Part shown: piece by piece, positions 1 to 7,294 of the stretch
Layout: the number at the start of each line of letters is the position of its first letter
How positions within the stretch are numbered: position 1 is the first letter of the stretch
Made by a program: the position numbers and the translations under genes
Assembly (NCBI GenBank): GCA_017941035.1
Contig: JAGAXG010000005.1
Span: 1-38,894, forward strand
Length of the DNA: 38,894 nucleotides
Direction: 5' to 3'
Source: a bacterium
GTDB lineage: Bacteria > Cyanobacteriota > Vampirovibrionia > Gastranaerophilales > Gastranaerophilaceae
Notes under the pieces: model-generated
What the model was told of the DNA's origin: nothing
Seen by the model: only the letters and a program-made list of their open reading frames with translations
The model's database searches: none

Positions 1-9
1 TAAACAACT

Positions 10-384
10 TTAATCAATACTGCGGATATCATATATTATGTTCTGAATAAAGCCAACTATAAGAAAGAATACAACCATCATTATTGGTAAAAACGCAAAA
101 ATTATACCTAATATCTGGAATATTTTAATGTATTTGTTATTCAAAAATTTTTCGTTGGTTATTCTTTTCCAACTGATAAGTTCAAATACGTATACAAAAA
201 AGGTAATTAAATAAAATAAAATATTTAAACCTAAAATATAAATAAAAATTATTGCTAAAGGTAATCCTGCTTCAGGTTTTAAAATATCAGGGAAAAAGAA
301 TATACAAAGCAAAATAAATACAATCCATCCGCACGTGGATAAACAGTTAAAACTATATCTATCTTTAAATTTATCTAAAAACAT
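10..384 (-). CDS. Small four-helix membrane protein, possible immunity partner of divergent lipase-like gene
   Basis: The protein is about 124 aa from the ATG at 384; an earlier ATG at 402 would add six residues. It has a short basic N-terminus, a GWI motif near residue 20 and about four hydrophobic segments, so an inner-membrane protein is likely. No known family is recognised. The gene is divergent from the lipase-like fragment at 420 with almost no space between the starts. The same arrangement recurs at 38,049-38,423, where the membrane protein shares the layout: basic start, Phe-rich stretch, GWI, then a helix pair, a polar loop with Asn, and a last helix pair. That recurrence suggests a linked function, perhaps protection from a membrane-active partner. 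This is inference. Confidence 0.6.
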   Translation of the reverse strand: MFLDKFKDRYSFNCLSTCGWIVFILLCIFFFPDILKPEAGLPLAIIFIYILGLNILFYLITFFVYVFELISWKRITNEKFLNNKYIKIFQILGIIFAFLPIMMVVFFLIVGFIQNIIYDIRSID

Positions 385-419
385 AATGTTATTATACAAC
401 AAAATGAAAGGAGAAAATT

Positions 420-797
420 ATGACAAAAACAGAAACAACAAATTTTGATAATGAAATGAAAGCACTTTCTCAAGGTGTTTACAAAGGAAATGAAAAATCA
501 ATTCCAAAAGATTGGATTAAAGTTTCTGAATTTGACAAAAAGAGCGGATTTCACGGTGAAGCGTTTTACAAAAATGGAAAAGTTGTAATCGCAATGCGAG
601 GAACAGAATTAAATGATGTAGGAGATATATTAACTGATGGAAATATGTATACTTTGAGATTACTTTTACCGGATTATATCAGAGCAATTATGCTAAATTC
701 TATTTTGCCGGAAGTTTTAGACTCTGAATTGAAAAAAGTTACCTGCGAATGGATTACAAAACAAGGTAAAGATTCTATAGAAATCCATTTTGGATAA
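420..797 (+). pseudogene. Chimeric fragment: lipase-class-3-like N-terminus joined to MobC-like C-terminal tail
   Basis: The first ~75 aa resemble the start of lipase class 3 / DUF2974 proteins, including GF-G--Y followed by IAMRGTE and D-L-D at residues ~56-75. The GxSxG nucleophile elbow and the rest of the hydrolase are absent. From about base 658 the reading frame continues into ~44 aa that match, with only about four differences, residues ~43-85 of the MobC-like protein at 34,796 (LPDY-RAIMLNSILPE, then CEWITKQGKDS and IHFG). It stops where the homologue has a GAA codon (TAA at 795-797). A good Shine-Dalgarno (AAGGAG) precedes the ATG, so it may still be translated, but neither parent function should survive. 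Confidence 0.7.
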
Positions 798-810
798 AAA
801 ATAAATCAAA

Positions 811-1428
811 TTATCTTTTATCAGTTGCTTTAATAATATGCCACCCAAATTTTGTTCCTACAGGCTTTGATATCTCACCTATTTTTAAATCAAATGCGAC
901 ATCAGAAAATTGTTGTTCCATTTTTTTTCTAGTAAAAAATCCTAAATCTCCTCCGTTCATGCCGGAAGGACACAAGGAATATCTTTGTGCTGCTTCTTCA
1001 AAAGTTATATCGCCATTTATAATATCTTTTCTGATTTGCACAGCATCTTTTCTTTTTTTTACAAGTATATGACTTGCACGCATTTCACGAACATCAAGAT
1101 TTGGGTTTAAATATGTTGCCAACGCAGAACGTTTTTTCATAGTAGGTGCATCTTTCAGAAGTTGAATTTCTCTTGCTATCGGAGTATCTGGAACTTCAGA
1201 TTTGATTGTAGTTTTCTTCTTTTTAGTTTTTTCTTCATTTACTTTAACTTTTTTTTGTTTCTTCTGTTTTTTTTGTTTTTTTTCTTTTACTTTTTTCTCT
1301 TTTTTATTTACAATAACTTCTTCCTGCTGAACATTATCAGAAGTACCTTTTATTTTCTTTGCAAATGTACAATTAACAGTGGAAGTTATTATTGCAAGAA
1401 TCATAAATACTGTTAATATTAATCTCAT
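811..1428 (-). CDS. Secreted parvulin-type peptidyl-prolyl cis-trans isomerase
   Basis: The 205-aa protein starts with a hydrophobic signal peptide (residues 1-23), followed by a very Lys-rich linker (about 38-75) and a C-terminal rotamase (PpiC/parvulin) domain at about 116-205. Diagnostic motifs are ASHILV, FEEAA--YS, GGDLGFF, a Phe-x-x-Val-Ala-Phe stretch and the terminal GWHIIK. It would assist folding of exported proteins in the periplasm, as SurA/PpiD-type enzymes do. The ATG is preceded by AAGGAG. It is the last gene of the minus-strand group that includes plsY and holAB. The poly-Lys linker may bind envelope polyanions, but this is speculation. The family assignment is firm; the exact substrate is unknown. 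Confidence 0.88.
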   Translation of the reverse strand: MRLILTVFMILAIITSTVNCTFAKKIKGTSDNVQQEEVIVNKKEKKVKEKKQKKQKKQKKVKVNEEKTKKKKTTIKSEVPDTPIAREIQLLKDAPTMKKRSALATYLNPNLDVREMRASHILVKKRKDAVQIRKDIINGDITFEEAAQRYSLCPSGMNGGDLGFFTRKKMEQQFSDVAFDLKIGEISKPVGTKFGWHIIKATDKR

Positions 1429-1484
1429 TTTTTCTCCTTAAAATTACACAACAATATATTAACCTAAAAAAATATATTTATACA

Positions 1485-2189
1485 CTACAATTGTATAGTT
1501 CTTAGAACAAAATAATATCTATAATTACCATAATAAACAATTATTGAAATAAATCCGTCGTCTAAATCAGTTGCATCTAAATAAGTATCAGGAATTGGTT
1601 TTCTTTGAGAACTTTTTACAGATTTTCCAACAAGTTTAAGTGCCTTTTCTCTAATTTTTTGAGCTGTAGTCATTTTAACTTGCGGTAAATGATTTTTATA
1701 AAAATCTACTGGAACTATCTCTTTTTTATAACAAGGTACAATATATTTAACTTTCCCTGCTTCTTTAAACAAAATATACCATGCACCTTTATGCTCTCTA
1801 GGAGTTAAAAGATAATATCCCGGTTGAATAGCAACAGATTTAAAATACAATGGTGCCGTTAATCTAAAAAGAGGGTATGGTGACCATGTTGAATACATTG
1901 TATCTTGATATTCTCCAGGGTCAATATCGTGCATATACTTAAACTCTGGAACAGGCATATCCCGATACATTTGAACAATATCAATATCCTGTCCAATATA
2001 TTCACCTTCAGAAATTGGCTCCCCGTCAACATCTTCAGGATAAGATGTTTCACTCTGAGACTGAGTCTGTGCCTGTTCTTGAACAGGCTTATTAGAAGGA
2101 AGTGTTTGATTACTCTTTTTATTCCAAAATGCTGAATAAGAAGGCAAAGCAGTGATTAACATTATTAATGTAATTACTAATTTTTTCAT
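1485..2189 (-). CDS. Secreted protein of unknown function
   Basis: The 234-aa protein has a signal peptide (residues 1-19, cleavage after SYSA likely), then a low-complexity Gln/Ser/Pro stretch (about 26-50) and an acidic segment (50-75). The C-terminal ~130 residues are rich in Tyr and alternating hydrophobics, with motifs such as GYYLLTPREHKG-WY, suggesting a beta-rich folded domain in the periplasm or at the outer membrane. I do not recognise the family. It lies 39 nt downstream of plsY and 56 nt upstream of the parvulin gene on the same strand, so co-transcription is likely. An envelope role is possible from context only. Confidence 0.7.
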   Translation of the reverse strand: MKKLVITLIMLITALPSYSAFWNKKSNQTLPSNKPVQEQAQTQSQSETSYPEDVDGEPISEGEYIGQDIDIVQMYRDMPVPEFKYMHDIDPGEYQDTMYSTWSPYPLFRLTAPLYFKSVAIQPGYYLLTPREHKGAWYILFKEAGKVKYIVPCYKKEIVPVDFYKNHLPQVKMTTAQKIREKALKLVGKSVKSSQRKPIPDTYLDATDLDDGFISIIVYYGNYRYYFVLRTIQL

Positions 2190-2228
2190 ATATTTATTTT
2201 AATATTATTTCAGATAAAATCAAATAAT

Positions 2229-2831
2229 TTATCTAACTTTATTTTCTGTACCGGCTCTAAGTCTTTGAATATTTTCTCTATGCAAATAAATCACATAAGC
2301 ACCTGCACATAATGCGTACATAACATAAGCAATCGGAGCATTCAAAAACCACATAATAAAAGGTGCAAGACCAAGAGCAATAATTGAACCTAATGAAACA
2401 TATTTTGATGTCCAAGTAACAAAAGCCCAAACAACAGCTATCATCAATCCTGCCTGCCAATTCAATGCAAGAAGTGTCCCAACCCCAGATGCTACAGATT
2501 TTCCACCGGTAAAATTCAAAAATAATGACTTACTATGTCCTAAAATTACAAATACAGAAGCTAAAACAGGTAATAAACCAATTGATTTAAATGCAGTTGC
2601 AAATAATGTTGTAAGAATTACAGGCAAAGCACCTTTAAATGCATCCAAAAGCATCACTATAAAAAACCATTTTTTACCCATTACGCGTTTTACATTTGTT
2701 GCACCCGTAGAGCCTGAGCCAACTGTCCTTATATCTTGACCGGTAAATAATTTTACTACAATATATCCTGTTGGAATAGAACCAATAATGTAAGCCCCTA
2801 TTATAACCATTAAAATTTGAATAATACTCAT
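2229..2831 (-). CDS. plsY: Acyl-phosphate:glycerol-3-phosphate acyltransferase
   Basis: PlsY moves an acyl group from acyl-phosphate to glycerol-3-phosphate, making lysophosphatidic acid at the inner membrane. The 200-aa length is normal for the family, and the protein is almost entirely membrane segments. Signature motifs are visible: GSIPTGYI near the start, GSGSTGATN at ~38-46, the GHSKS-F--F-GGKSVA block at ~98-113, and a final helix ending in HRENI-RL. It sits 21 nt downstream of holB in the minus-strand group. A PlsC-like acyltransferase, the next enzyme type in phosphatidic acid synthesis, is encoded at 7,295-8,116. Confidence 0.96.
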   Translation of the reverse strand: MSIIQILMVIIGAYIIGSIPTGYIVVKLFTGQDIRTVGSGSTGATNVKRVMGKKWFFIVMLLDAFKGALPVILTTLFATAFKSIGLLPVLASVFVILGHSKSLFLNFTGGKSVASGVGTLLALNWQAGLMIAVVWAFVTWTSKYVSLGSIIALGLAPFIMWFLNAPIAYVMYALCAGAYVIYLHRENIQRLRAGTENKVR

Positions 2832-2852
2832 ACCTTCTCCTTCTATTATTAA

Positions 2853-3737
2853 TTATCGCAGAAACAATTTAAAACTCAAATTTTCACAAACTGTTAAAAT
2901 ATTCATTGCAGGAATTAAAGACACTTGACGCTTTGCATCCTCAACATATTTTAAATCTTCCATAATTTTATAATATAAATTTTTATTTTCAAAATTTGAT
3001 TTCAAAATTTCATACATATAATTTTGAATTTGAGTAAAAATAACTTTTGGTTCATTATCATTAAGCAAATCTAAAAGCTTTGCTTCAAAATCTAAAACCT
3101 GTCCCTTATCTAAAGTCCAATAATTAGAAACTGAATTTTCTACCAAATCAAAATTTCTATCATCAGTAATTTTTGCCGAAATAAAAAAAGATTGTGCTCT
3201 GGATACAACTGTTGAAATAACATCTGTCTTGTCTTTAGTAAGAAATATAAAAGTTGTATTTTCAGGCGGTTCTTCAAAGGTTTTTAAAAGTGCATTAGAT
3301 GTAACTTCAGGGAAATTTATTTGATTTAAAGGAAGTAAATTCCCATCTTCATCCCTATCACAAAAAATATAAACCCTGTGATAATCACTTGTAACTGTAA
3401 GTTCTGAGATTATAGAACGCGCTTGAGAAACATTTATATTTTTCTTACCACCTTCTTCGTCATCAGAATTTTCTTTGAAATCAAGTCTTGTAATTATTTT
3501 AACCGCAGGATGAGAATTTTCTTTAATCCAACGACAATTTAAACATTCACAATGAGAATTTCCATCTTCTCTGCAATTTAAAAGTCTTGCTATTTCTAAA
3601 GCGAGAGCACATTGTACAGAACTATCCGCACCCCAAAATAAAAGGCAATGACTAATTTTATGCTCTTTTATTCCTTTTTTAAAATAGTTCAAAATATCTT
3701 CAGATAAGAGTGAATTATCGTAATATTGCATACTCAA
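2853..3737 (-). CDS. holB: DNA polymerase III delta-prime subunit
   Basis: The 294-aa protein has the clamp-loader AAA+ layout. The zinc-binding cluster is C-x7-C-x-C-x2-C at ~55-68, followed by the KI-VSQARSII segment, the ALLKTFEEPPENTTFIFLT block (~150) and a sensor/SRA-Q motif where SRC is usual. The P-loop position reads GADSSVQ without the Gly-Lys pair, in line with a delta-prime type subunit that does not hydrolyse ATP. Its start overlaps the end of holA by 23 nt, implying translational coupling of the two clamp-loader subunits. Confidence 0.9.
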   Translation of the reverse strand: MSMQYYDNSLLSEDILNYFKKGIKEHKISHCLLFWGADSSVQCALALEIARLLNCREDGNSHCECLNCRWIKENSHPAVKIITRLDFKENSDDEEGGKKNINVSQARSIISELTVTSDYHRVYIFCDRDEDGNLLPLNQINFPEVTSNALLKTFEEPPENTTFIFLTKDKTDVISTVVSRAQSFFISAKITDDRNFDLVENSVSNYWTLDKGQVLDFEAKLLDLLNDNEPKVIFTQIQNYMYEILKSNFENKNLYYKIMEDLKYVEDAKRQVSLIPAMNILTVCENLSFKLFLR

Positions 3738-4584
3738 CCTCTCTTTCAGGAGTTAAATTTGATTGACCTGATTTAATTTTATATTCTGCTTCTGTCAAAT
3801 TTTCTTTTAATTTAATAAGTTTTTTTAAAGAAATATTTTTTAATTTTTGAATTTCTAATTTAACACGATATGGATGAATGTTTATCATTTTTGCAATATC
3901 ATCAGCAGAATGAGGTTTTAAATTAGCTTTAATTTGAATTTTAGAATGAAGAATATTATGCAAAACTGATAAAATTGCAAGAGGATGTGTCGAAGTTAAA
4001 AGTTTTTGATATTCCTCAACCGCTTTTTGTTTGTTATCAGTTGCAAGATAATCAATAAATAAAAACAAATCTTCATTATTTACACAAATTTCTTTTACAG
4101 TCTCTTTTGTTACAGAATTATCTCCTGCAAAAACTTTCAATTTCCCCAATTCAGAATCAAGCATACGAAGATTGCCACCAACCTGCATAAGCAATAATGA
4201 CACAGCCTCAGGTTGAATTTTTAAATCATGTTTTTTTGATTGATTCTTAATCCATTCCTCTAATTCAGCGGTTTTGTATGATGGAATCCGAGCAAACTCT
4301 TTTGAATTATATTTAGAAAGAATTTTAAAAAATTTTTTCCTTTTATCAATACCTATTTTTGATTTCGATTCAGGATTTACCCATGCTCTAAATACAATAT
4401 CTAAATCCTTAGATACATTTTCTAACACTTGTTCAAATTGTTTTAACTCTTTATCTTCAAAACCAGTTTTAAAATATTTTATACAATCAATGACAATTAA
4501 CATTTTACCAAACATCATTGGTTGAACAGAAATACAAGCAATTAAATCTGAAAATTTCAAATTATCAAATTCTTTGTAAGCCAT
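3715..4584 (-). CDS. holA: DNA polymerase III delta subunit, with 5' end displaced by a frameshift
   Basis: The 289-aa open frame matches the clamp-loader delta subunit that opens the sliding clamp. It shows the region around MMFGKMLIVID, the linker rich in Lys, the LLLMQVGGNLRMLDSELGKL motif (~130-150), FLFIDYLATDN, and the C-terminal KLTEAEYKIKSGQ-like tail (usually D-xxKtG). The ATG at 4584 lacks the expected N-terminus. In-frame upstream sequence encodes a typical delta start (FYGDEEF, then a Lys-rich helix), but it is cut from its ATG at 4673-4675 by a run of nine T on the coding strand; ten would restore a ~320-aa protein. See the finding on this tract. Confidence 0.88.
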   Translation of the reverse strand: MAYKEFDNLKFSDLIACISVQPMMFGKMLIVIDCIKYFKTGFEDKELKQFEQVLENVSKDLDIVFRAWVNPESKSKIGIDKRKKFFKILSKYNSKEFARIPSYKTAELEEWIKNQSKKHDLKIQPEAVSLLLMQVGGNLRMLDSELGKLKVFAGDNSVTKETVKEICVNNEDLFLFIDYLATDNKQKAVEEYQKLLTSTHPLAILSVLHNILHSKIQIKANLKPHSADDIAKMINIHPYRVKLEIQKLKNISLKKLIKLKENLTEAEYKIKSGQSNLTPEREVEYAILR

Positions 4585-4685
4585 TTCAATAAAATTTTTA
4601 TCAAGCTTTGATTTTAATTTCTTGATTTCATTTGAAATATTAAATTCTTCATCCCCATAAAAAAAAATAAATCATAAGTAAATTT

Positions 4686-4700
4686 TAACACGAAAAAATA
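4686..4700 (-). promoter_or_regulatory. TAACAC-core repeat between regulator and holA
   Basis: A 15-nt sequence TAACACGAAAAAATA differs by one base from 5,125-5,139 upstream of the regulator gene. Its position between the XRE gene and holA would suit a second operator. The function is inferred. Confidence 0.35.
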
Positions 4701-4709
4701 AAGAAATTT

Positions 4710-5114
4710 TTAAGAATGTAATTGAAAAGGACATTTTGTACAATGAGCTTTCGGATGCAAAATTAAATTGTCTTCCAAATCGTAAAGTTTTGCTACACGT
4801 GTTACAAGCGGGGCTCCGCATTTTGGGCACTTTAACCCGCCGGCTCCGTTTATTATCAACTCTTTCAAACTTTCTATTATTTCAGGAGAGATTATTTCAC
4901 TCGAAATATCTTTTTCCAATATTTTAATTTCACTTGGTTCACATTTTAAAACTTTTGCTAAAGCTTGACGAGTTGTGACTGCCATAAACAATACTCTTCC
5001 TTCTTCAATTTCCTCAATCTCAGAAAGAGGAATATTAGAAGCTATCGACAATCCCTTAGCCGTTAATCCTAACTCTTCTCTTTTTTGTGAAACAAATTTT
5101 GCAAGTGTACGCAT
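4710..5114 (-). CDS. XRE-family regulator with C-terminal zinc ribbon
   Basis: The 134-aa protein (ATG at 5114; a TTG two codons earlier is less likely) has an N-terminal helix-turn-helix of the Cro/C1 type (~1-60, with TAKGLSIASNIPLSEIEEIEEGR) and a C-terminal zinc-ribbon-like part: CPKCGAPL at ~97-104 and CTKCPF near the end, four cysteines in two CxxC pairs. It probably binds DNA as a transcription regulator. It is 34 nt upstream of the real holA start and probably leads the operon. Repeats with core TAACAC flank the gene on both sides and could be its operators (see feature and finding). Confidence 0.8.
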   Translation of the reverse strand: MRTLAKFVSQKREELGLTAKGLSIASNIPLSEIEEIEEGRVLFMAVTTRQALAKVLKCEPSEIKILEKDISSEIISPEIIESLKELIINGAGGLKCPKCGAPLVTRVAKLYDLEDNLILHPKAHCTKCPFQLHS

Positions 5115-5124
5115 AACCAAATAC

Positions 5125-5150
5125 TAACACAAAAAAATATATTCGTGTTA
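5125..5150. promoter_or_regulatory. Inverted TAACAC/GTGTTA repeat in divergent promoter region
   Basis: TAACAC at 5,125-5,130 and its inverse GTGTTA at 5,145-5,150 form a perfect 6-bp inverted repeat, between the XRE regulator (minus) and the gene at 5,248 (plus). It is a candidate operator for the regulator. Confidence 0.45.
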
Positions 5151-5247
5151 AGAAATATTAAGCTACATGCCTAAAAACATGCAATTTCAAGGATTAAGAA
5201 TTTTTTATATAAGTACAGGGGACAAAATAAAGAATCGGGGAAAAACT

Positions 5248-6384
5248 ATGTGGGGACAAATCACTAATATAGGACTTGCAAATTTACCATATTGGAATTT
5301 TTTGCCAATGATGTACACAAATTTTGGCGGAGATATTCAATTAAGTACAATTGAACCATACAATAATAATCCTTTAAATGCTGTGTTAAATCCTATGGCA
5401 CAAATGAGCTGGGGAATAGCTGGATTATCGGAAGGATTTTCAATGTTTCCGCAGGTGAATCAAGGTTCTGCCAGTGCACTAGCTCAACAATGGCTTACTC
5501 CAACATATAATCAAATGGCAAGCCAGAATATTAATACAACAGACGCAAATATTAAAGGAACAATAACAAGACTTGAAGCTAAACTTCAAGACAAAAGCAC
5601 AACTGAAGAACAAAAAACAGAAATACAGAAAATAATAGATAATTTAAAACAAGCTCAGGAAAAACTTGATAATCTTAAAAAATCATCTGAATTAACTCCT
5701 GATGAAGCATATAAACAATCAACTGAAATATCTTCTGAAGTAAATGAAATTATTAAAAATGCTGTTAATTTGTTTAGCAGTGCTCAAACAGCACAAACTC
5801 AAAATAGCGAAAATAAAACAAACCAAGCAGAAAACAAACCTGCTGCAACAAATCCACAGAAAACAGAAACAAAAACTGATGACTCTGAAAAAAAAACAGA
5901 TAAAAAACAAGGAGTCAGCCAAAATATAGATGATTTTTCAACTGAAATCAAAAAAGATGTAGAAGCATTCTTTAATGCAATTGACGGAATTGGCACAGAC
6001 AATGATGAAATGGAAAAATTAATTCAAAAGCACGTTGATGCAGGCACTTTAACTGAATTTATGTTATGCTGGAATGAAAAAGCCTCAAATAGACACAATG
6101 AGTCACTTATTGAAGCTTTTATGAACGATGCAGACCATGGTCAAGCTAAAAAATATCTGCCTTTGATGATTGAAAGTCTTACAGAACGCGCAAAAGAATT
6201 AGGAATATATAATGAACAATTTGAATCTTATCGCAATGCTGCAGATAAAGAAGTATTTTCAGACGGTATTTGGGGAGCATTGCATGGTATGAATGATGAT
6301 GTAGTTTGCGAAAATATTGATGCAATGCTGCAACTTATTGCAGAAAAAGAAGGCAGCAAGTATGGTTCTAAAAAAACAGAATGA
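5248..6384 (+). CDS. Protein with C-terminal annexin-like GxGTD motif
   Basis: I prefer the ATG at 5,248 (378 aa) because GGGG lies seven bases before it; an ATG at 5,167 would add 27 residues. The N-terminal third is Asn/Met/Gln-rich. Residues ~95-170 form a Lys/Glu-rich probable coiled coil, and ~175-225 is a low-complexity Gln/Asn/Thr/Lys linker. The C-terminal ~150 residues are a helical domain starting with F-NAIDGIGTDNDEMEKLI, which resembles the Gly-x-Gly-Thr-Asp loop of annexin repeats, and a second weaker GALHGMNDD segment. No signal peptide is obvious. The function is unknown; the annexin resemblance rests on one motif. The gene ends before a clear terminator. Confidence 0.7.
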   Translation: MWGQITNIGLANLPYWNFLPMMYTNFGGDIQLSTIEPYNNNPLNAVLNPMAQMSWGIAGLSEGFSMFPQVNQGSASALAQQWLTPTYNQMASQNINTTDANIKGTITRLEAKLQDKSTTEEQKTEIQKIIDNLKQAQEKLDNLKKSSELTPDEAYKQSTEISSEVNEIIKNAVNLFSSAQTAQTQNSENKTNQAENKPAATNPQKTETKTDDSEKKTDKKQGVSQNIDDFSTEIKKDVEAFFNAIDGIGTDNDEMEKLIQKHVDAGTLTEFMLCWNEKASNRHNESLIEAFMNDADHGQAKKYLPLMIESLTERAKELGIYNEQFESYRNAADKEVFSDGIWGALHGMNDDVVCENIDAMLQLIAEKEGSKYGSKKTE

Positions 6385-6454
6385 ACATTCTTCAATAGTG
6401 AAGATTAAATAAACTTATTCTTTTAATAGGTTAGGTAGTTAGTGTAGATTTTTT

Positions 6455-6485
6455 AATCCCGCAAAATGCGGGATTTTCTTTTTGT
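6455..6485 (+). terminator. Rho-independent terminator
   Basis: A perfect 9-bp stem (AATCCCGCA / TGCGGGATT) with an AAA loop is followed by a T-rich run. It terminates the gene ending at 6,384 and isolates rpsO. Confidence 0.92.
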
Positions 6486-6493
6486 TTCATGTA

Positions 6494-6522
6494 TTGATTT
6501 TTAATCTTTAGCATATTATTAT
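6494..6522 (+). promoter_or_regulatory. rpsO promoter
   Basis: TTGATT (6,494-6,499) and TATTAT (6,517-6,522) are separated by 17 bp, a good sigma-70-type match, giving a leader of about 50 nt before rpsO. Confidence 0.65.
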
Positions 6523-6578
6523 CCTAAATGTAGAGTGCTTACGCCAATAATCACTCAACAAGAAAAAGGAAAACTCAA

Positions 6579-6848
6579 ATGTCAATTAACTTAGAAAACA
6601 AACAAGAATTCGCTAAAAAATTCGGAAAGAACGAAAAAGACACAGGATCATCAGCAGTTCAAATAGCTATGATGACAAAAAAAATCTCTGAATTAACAGA
6701 ACACTTGAAATCAAACAAAAAAGATTTCGCTACAAAAAGAGGTCTTTTGATGATGGTAGGTAAAAGAAAGAAACTTCTTGCTTACGTAAAATCTAAAAAT
6801 CTTGAAGAATACAGAGCGTTAATTAAAAAGTTAAAGATTAGAGGTTAA
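6579..6848 (+). CDS. rpsO: 30S ribosomal protein S15
   Basis: At 89 aa this is exactly the usual S15 length. Recognisable blocks are TGSSAVQIAMMTKKI-ELTEHLK (~22-44), the short K-D-ATKRGL segment and the basic C-terminus with LLAYVKS and Y--LIKKLKIR. S15 binds 16S rRNA early in small-subunit assembly. A GGA-containing ribosome-binding site precedes the ATG. The gene has its own promoter and a terminator at each end, so it forms a single-gene unit. The leader contains a GAGTG/CACTC inverted repeat (6,533-6,555) close to the start. In other bacteria S15 represses its own translation through leader structure; whether that happens here is unknown. Confidence 0.97.
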   Translation: MSINLENKQEFAKKFGKNEKDTGSSAVQIAMMTKKISELTEHLKSNKKDFATKRGLLMMVGKRKKLLAYVKSKNLEEYRALIKKLKIRG

Positions 6849-6858
6849 TCGCTTTATA

Positions 6859-6892
6859 AAAAACCGATCAATAAAAGATCGGTTTTTTATTT
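6859..6892 (+). terminator. rpsO terminator
   Basis: A 9-bp stem (AAACCGATC / GATCGGTTT) with an AATAAAA loop and a T tract begins 10 nt after the rpsO stop codon. Confidence 0.93.
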
Positions 6893-6898
6893 TTATTA

Positions 6899-7291
6899 TT
6901 ATTTTGCAAAACTATCTCTGCATAACCCTTTTATCCACCAATAGCAAGTTGAACATAATTGTTCATGTTTTTGAATCGTTATAGATTTAAGTTTTTCCAA
7001 AATTTCAGAATATTTATACTTTTTACCTTCTGTAATATTTAAAATTTCAGAAACTTTTCTATCAAGATTTTGAACTGATTTTTCACTGCAGTTTGAATCA
7101 GAATTTTTAAATTTTGCAGGACAATAACTGCACAAATAATCATTTTTATTTATTATCAAAATATCAGTATCCGGATTTGTTTTAAGCTTATTAACAACAT
7201 CATTCCAAATATGCACTTGATTATTTGAATAATTTAATCCTTTATAACCTTGTAAACACAAAAAATGATGGGGTCTTAATGATATTTGCAT
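6899..7291 (-). CDS. DUF1284 family cysteine-rich protein
   Basis: The 130-aa protein begins with the typical DUF1284 N-terminus (LRPHHFLCLQGYKG) and contains paired cysteines: CSYC at ~53-56, a single Cys near 69, CSTC at ~116-119 and a final Cys near the C-terminus. The spacing suggests a metal or Fe-S site. No function is established for the family as far as I recall. It lies 3 nt downstream of the acyltransferase gene, so the two are probably co-transcribed. The assignment rests on the N-terminal motif and cysteine pattern. Confidence 0.8.
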   Translation of the reverse strand: MQISLRPHHFLCLQGYKGLNYSNNQVHIWNDVVNKLKTNPDTDILIINKNDYLCSYCPAKFKNSDSNCSEKSVQNLDRKVSEILNITEGKKYKYSEILEKLKSITIQKHEQLCSTCYWWIKGLCRDSFAK

Positions 7292-7294
7292 AAT

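Noticed and set aside
1162-1416. Phe-rich plus-strand ORF
   Set aside because: It is the antisense of the Lys-rich linker of the parvulin gene; composition is an artefact.
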